A DNA stretch of 6,788 bases, from assembly GCA_003483675.1 (NCBI GenBank), contig DMYK01000396.1:1-6788 (forward strand). Direction: 5' to 3'. Under the pieces are notes generated by a model. That model was not told where the DNA came from and searched no databases. It saw only the letters and a program-made list of their open reading frames with translations. The stretch comes from Microcoleaceae cyanobacterium UBA11344 (GTDB lineage Bacteria; Cyanobacteriota; Cyanobacteriia; Cyanobacteriales; Microcoleaceae). This document shows positions 5,122-6,788 of this stretch, in pieces. A program made the translations under genes and the position numbers. The first letter of the stretch is position 1. The number at the start of each line of letters is the position of its first letter.

Positions 5122-6597
5122 ATGTACATCGTACAAATTGCCTCTGAATGCGCCCCTGTCATCAAAGCAGGAGGCTTGGGCGACGTAGTTTACGGTTTGA
5201 GTCGGGAGTTAGAAAGTTGCGGCCATGCGGTCGAGATTATTCTACCCAAGTACGACTGCATGAGGTACGACCACATTTGGGGACTTCACGTTGCCTATGA
5301 GGATTTGTTTGTGCCCTGGTACGGCGGCGAAATTCGCTGTACAGTTTACTGCGGCTGGGTTCACGAGCAGTTGTGTTTCTTCATCGAGTCCCATTCTCAG
5401 GACAATTTCTTCAATCGTGGCTGTTATTACGGCTGCAATGACGACAATATGCGGTTTGCATTTTTCAGCAAAGCCGCTTTGGAATTTTTGCTCAGAAGTA
5501 ACAAGCGCCCTGATGTGATTCACTGTCACGACTGGCAAACTGGTTTGGTGCCAGTCATGCTGTTTGAAATCTACAAATACAATTGGATGGAAAATCAGCG
5601 CGTCTGCTATACCATCCACAATTTCAAACACCAAGGGATGGGTGGTAGCGAAGTTCTGCAAGCAACGGGTTTGAATCGAGAGGATTATTATTTTCAGTAC
5701 GATCGCCTCCGAGATAACTTTAACCCTTTTGCGATCAACTTTATGAAAGGTGGCATGGTTTACTCGAACTTTGTCACCACGGTTTCGCCACACCACGCTT
5801 GGGAAGCTCATGTGGGCGAGTTAGGCTATGGGTTGGGTCACACTTTGCATTTGTATCAAGACAAGTTTCGCGGGGTGCTCAACGGCATTGATTATGATGT
5901 GTGGAATCCAGAAAGCGATCGTTATATTCCCCACCACTACACTCAGGAAAATCTGGCAGGAAAAGCCAAAACTAAACAAGCTTTGCGCGATCGACTTTTA
6001 CTGCGGGATGTAGACAAGCCAATTGTGGCGTTTATCGGTCGTTTAGACGACCAAAAAGGTGTTCACCTCGTCCACCACGCAATTTATTATGCTCTCAGTA
6101 AAGGAGCGCAATTTGTGCTTTTGGGTTCGGCTACAGAAGCCGGAATTAATGCACATTTTCAGCATGAAAAACGGGTTTTAAATGACCATCACGACTGCCA
6201 TTTGGAACTGGGTTTTAATGAGGAACTGTCGCACTTAATTTATGCTGGTTCAGATTTTATTGTGGTTCCGAGCAATTACGAACCCTGCGGGCTGACTCAG
6301 ATGATCGGGTTGAGGTACGGGACAGTGCCTGTGGTGCGGGGAGTTGGCGGTTTGGTGAATACAGTGTTCGATCGAGATTACGATACTAACCACGTGGCAG
6401 AGGAACGCAATGGTTATGTGTTTTACCAGACCGATTACAATGCTTTAGAATCGGCAATGGATCGGGCGATCGGATTGTGGTATGACTATCATGATGAATT
6501 TGAGGAATTCGTCGTTCAAGGCATGAATTGTGACAATTCGTGGAAATATCCAGCTAAAGATTATGTGGAAATTTACGAGCTAATTCGGCATAAATAA
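5122..6597 (+). CDS. glgA: Glycogen synthase (ADP-glucose type, GT5)
   Basis: A 491-residue cytoplasmic enzyme that adds glucose from ADP-glucose to the non-reducing end of alpha-1,4-glucan chains. Length and both GT-B domains are complete. The N-terminal half has the ADP-glucose motif K-A-G-G-L-G-D-V at 15-22 (K15) and H-C-H-D-W at 134-138. The C-terminal half has F-I-G-R-L-D-D-Q-K-G at 304-313, with R307 and K312 matching nucleotide-sugar binding residues, and N-Y-E-P-C-G-L-T-Q at 385-393 with E387 as the conserved acceptor/donor glutamate. The sequence belongs to the cyanobacterial isoform starting MYIVQIASECAPVIKAGGLGD. Cyanobacteria usually carry a second isoform starting M-[KR]-I-L-F-V-A-A-E-A; the numbering of glgA1 and glgA2 differs between databases and papers, so no number is given. 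The likely promoter is 4832-4860, with a long leader. The divergent GH57 gene probably serves the same glycogen pool. Confidence 0.97.
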   Translation: MYIVQIASECAPVIKAGGLGDVVYGLSRELESCGHAVEIILPKYDCMRYDHIWGLHVAYEDLFVPWYGGEIRCTVYCGWVHEQLCFFIESHSQDNFFNRGCYYGCNDDNMRFAFFSKAALEFLLRSNKRPDVIHCHDWQTGLVPVMLFEIYKYNWMENQRVCYTIHNFKHQGMGGSEVLQATGLNREDYYFQYDRLRDNFNPFAINFMKGGMVYSNFVTTVSPHHAWEAHVGELGYGLGHTLHLYQDKFRGVLNGIDYDVWNPESDRYIPHHYTQENLAGKAKTKQALRDRLLLRDVDKPIVAFIGRLDDQKGVHLVHHAIYYALSKGAQFVLLGSATEAGINAHFQHEKRVLNDHHDCHLELGFNEELSHLIYAGSDFIVVPSNYEPCGLTQMIGLRYGTVPVVRGVGGLVNTVFDRDYDTNHVAEERNGYVFYQTDYNALESAMDRAIGLWYDYHDEFEEFVVQGMNCDNSWKYPAKDYVEIYELIRHK

Positions 6598-6603
6598 AAC
6601 CCT

Positions 6604-6652
6604 GGGAATTGGGAATCGGTAATGGGTAATTGGTAGTGGGTAATTGGTAATA
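6604..6652 (+). repeat. Degenerate GGTAATT heptanucleotide array, seven units
   Basis: Seven consecutive 7-base units fit without gaps: GGGAATT, GGGAATC, GGTAATG, GGTAATT, GGTAGTG, GGTAATT, GGTAATA. The consensus is GGKAATK. This is a second heptamer family, unrelated to TGTTGAC at 4614 but with the same period. Confidence 0.85.
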
Positions 6653-6694
6653 GCCAATTTTGAACCATTATTAATTATTGCCAATAGTTTAACT

Positions 6695-6719
6695 GTAGGG
6701 TGCGCAATGCGCACCTTAC
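6695..6719. repeat. Palindrome in tandem unit 1
   Basis: GTAGGGTGCGCA (6695-6706) pairs with TGCGCACCTTAC (6708-6719) around one central A, with one non-Watson-Crick position (G against T). It would extrude as a cruciform or fold as a stem in RNA read from glgA. Confidence 0.7.
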
Positions 6720-6744
6720 TTGTATGTACAGAAGTTTAACTGTA

Positions 6745-6759
6745 GTGCGCAATGCGCAC
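6745..6759. repeat. Palindrome in tandem unit 2 (shortened)
   Basis: GTGCGCA and TGCGCAC flank a central A, giving a 7-bp perfect stem. Loss of the two G bases shortens the symmetry seen in unit 1. Confidence 0.65.
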
Positions 6760-6788
6760 CTTACCTGTAAGCCCAGAAGTTTAACTGT

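Larger units (their letters stand above)
6598..6788. other. Repeat-filled region downstream of glgA
   Basis: No gene is visible. It holds a heptamer array starting seven bases after the glgA stop (6604-6652), an AT-rich link, then tandem 45-47 bp units with palindromes that run off the window. There is no hairpin followed by a T run, so any glgA terminator must be non-canonical or be provided by these repeats. Confidence 0.6.
6686..6788 (+). repeat. 45-47 bp tandem repeat with an internal GC-rich palindrome, at least 2.2 copies
   Basis: Unit 1 (6686-6732) and unit 2 (6733-6777) share AGTTTAACTGTAG, then TGCGCAATGCGCACCTTAC and a more variable end. Unit 3 (6778-6788) is cut by the window. Unit 2 lacks two G bases, accounting for 45 against 47 bases. 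Two close copies separated by no unique spacer argue against a CRISPR array. Confidence 0.85.

Noticed and set aside
4923..5165. 80-codon minus-strand ORF starting inside glgA
   Set aside because: Its first third is antisense to the conserved glgA start and the leader; only the part from about 5063 down looks protein-like, so it is described with that shorter start.
5242..5811. Long open frame of 189 codons on the minus strand
   Set aside because: It lies wholly inside glgA, whose motifs are intact, and the translation shows no family features; a shadow frame.
6644..6684. Terminator hairpin after glgA (TTGGTAATA with TATTGCCAA)
   Set aside because: A 9-bp AT-rich stem with one wobble, a 23-base loop and no T run is too weak to call.
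6686..6788. CRISPR-like regular repeats with palindromes
   Set aside because: The similarity runs through the whole unit, with only a few differing bases, so there are no unique spacers.

Overview
The window looks like chromosomal DNA of a filamentous cyanobacterium, perhaps an Oscillatoria/Microcoleus-type lineage. Three perfect HIP1 octamers (GCGATCGC) are present. Several families of short palindromic and heptanucleotide repeats sit between genes. A PEP-CTERM surface protein is encoded, and the glycogen synthase is of the cyanobacterial type that begins MYIVQIASECAPVIKAGGLGD. The genus is inference; the phylum assignment is strong.

Layout. On the minus strand, positions 2372 to 1 hold a probable operon read right to left: a secreted WD40-like beta-propeller protein (2372-1566), then a PEP-CTERM anchored protein with a DVUA0089/PPC-like beta-sandwich domain (1528-77) after a 37-base gap, then the start of a third exported or membrane protein (77-1, cut by the window edge) whose ATG overlaps the previous stop as TAATG. 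This block has no sequence link to glycogen metabolism and probably acts outside the cytoplasm. Positions 2373-2829 are non-coding; they hold a dispersed hairpin repeat and a strong 12-bp hairpin just past the next gene, probably its terminator.

Positions 2830-4326 (minus) encode a GH57 glycoside hydrolase with its catalytic motifs in place. Positions 5122-6597 (plus) encode glycogen synthase (GT5). The two genes are divergent, and their products are expected to act on the same cytoplasmic alpha-glucan. The 795-base spacer contains a good sigma70-type promoter for glgA (TTGACA, 17 bases, TAAAAT) about 255 bases before its ATG. It also contains a 190-bp repeat-built element resembling a MITE (imperfect 28-bp terminal inverted repeats around a heptamer array, a 13-mer tandem duplication and a 28-bp palindrome), and a minus-strand stretch that looks like a decayed or unrecognised small gene. 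Downstream of glgA, positions 6598-6788 hold a seven-unit heptamer array and a 45-47 bp tandem repeat with a GC-rich palindrome, running off the window.

No RNA gene, CRISPR array, complete insertion sequence, phage or defence gene was seen. The core genes are ordinary. The unusual content is the dense, layered repeats around the glycogen locus and the possible broken gene within the glgA leader.
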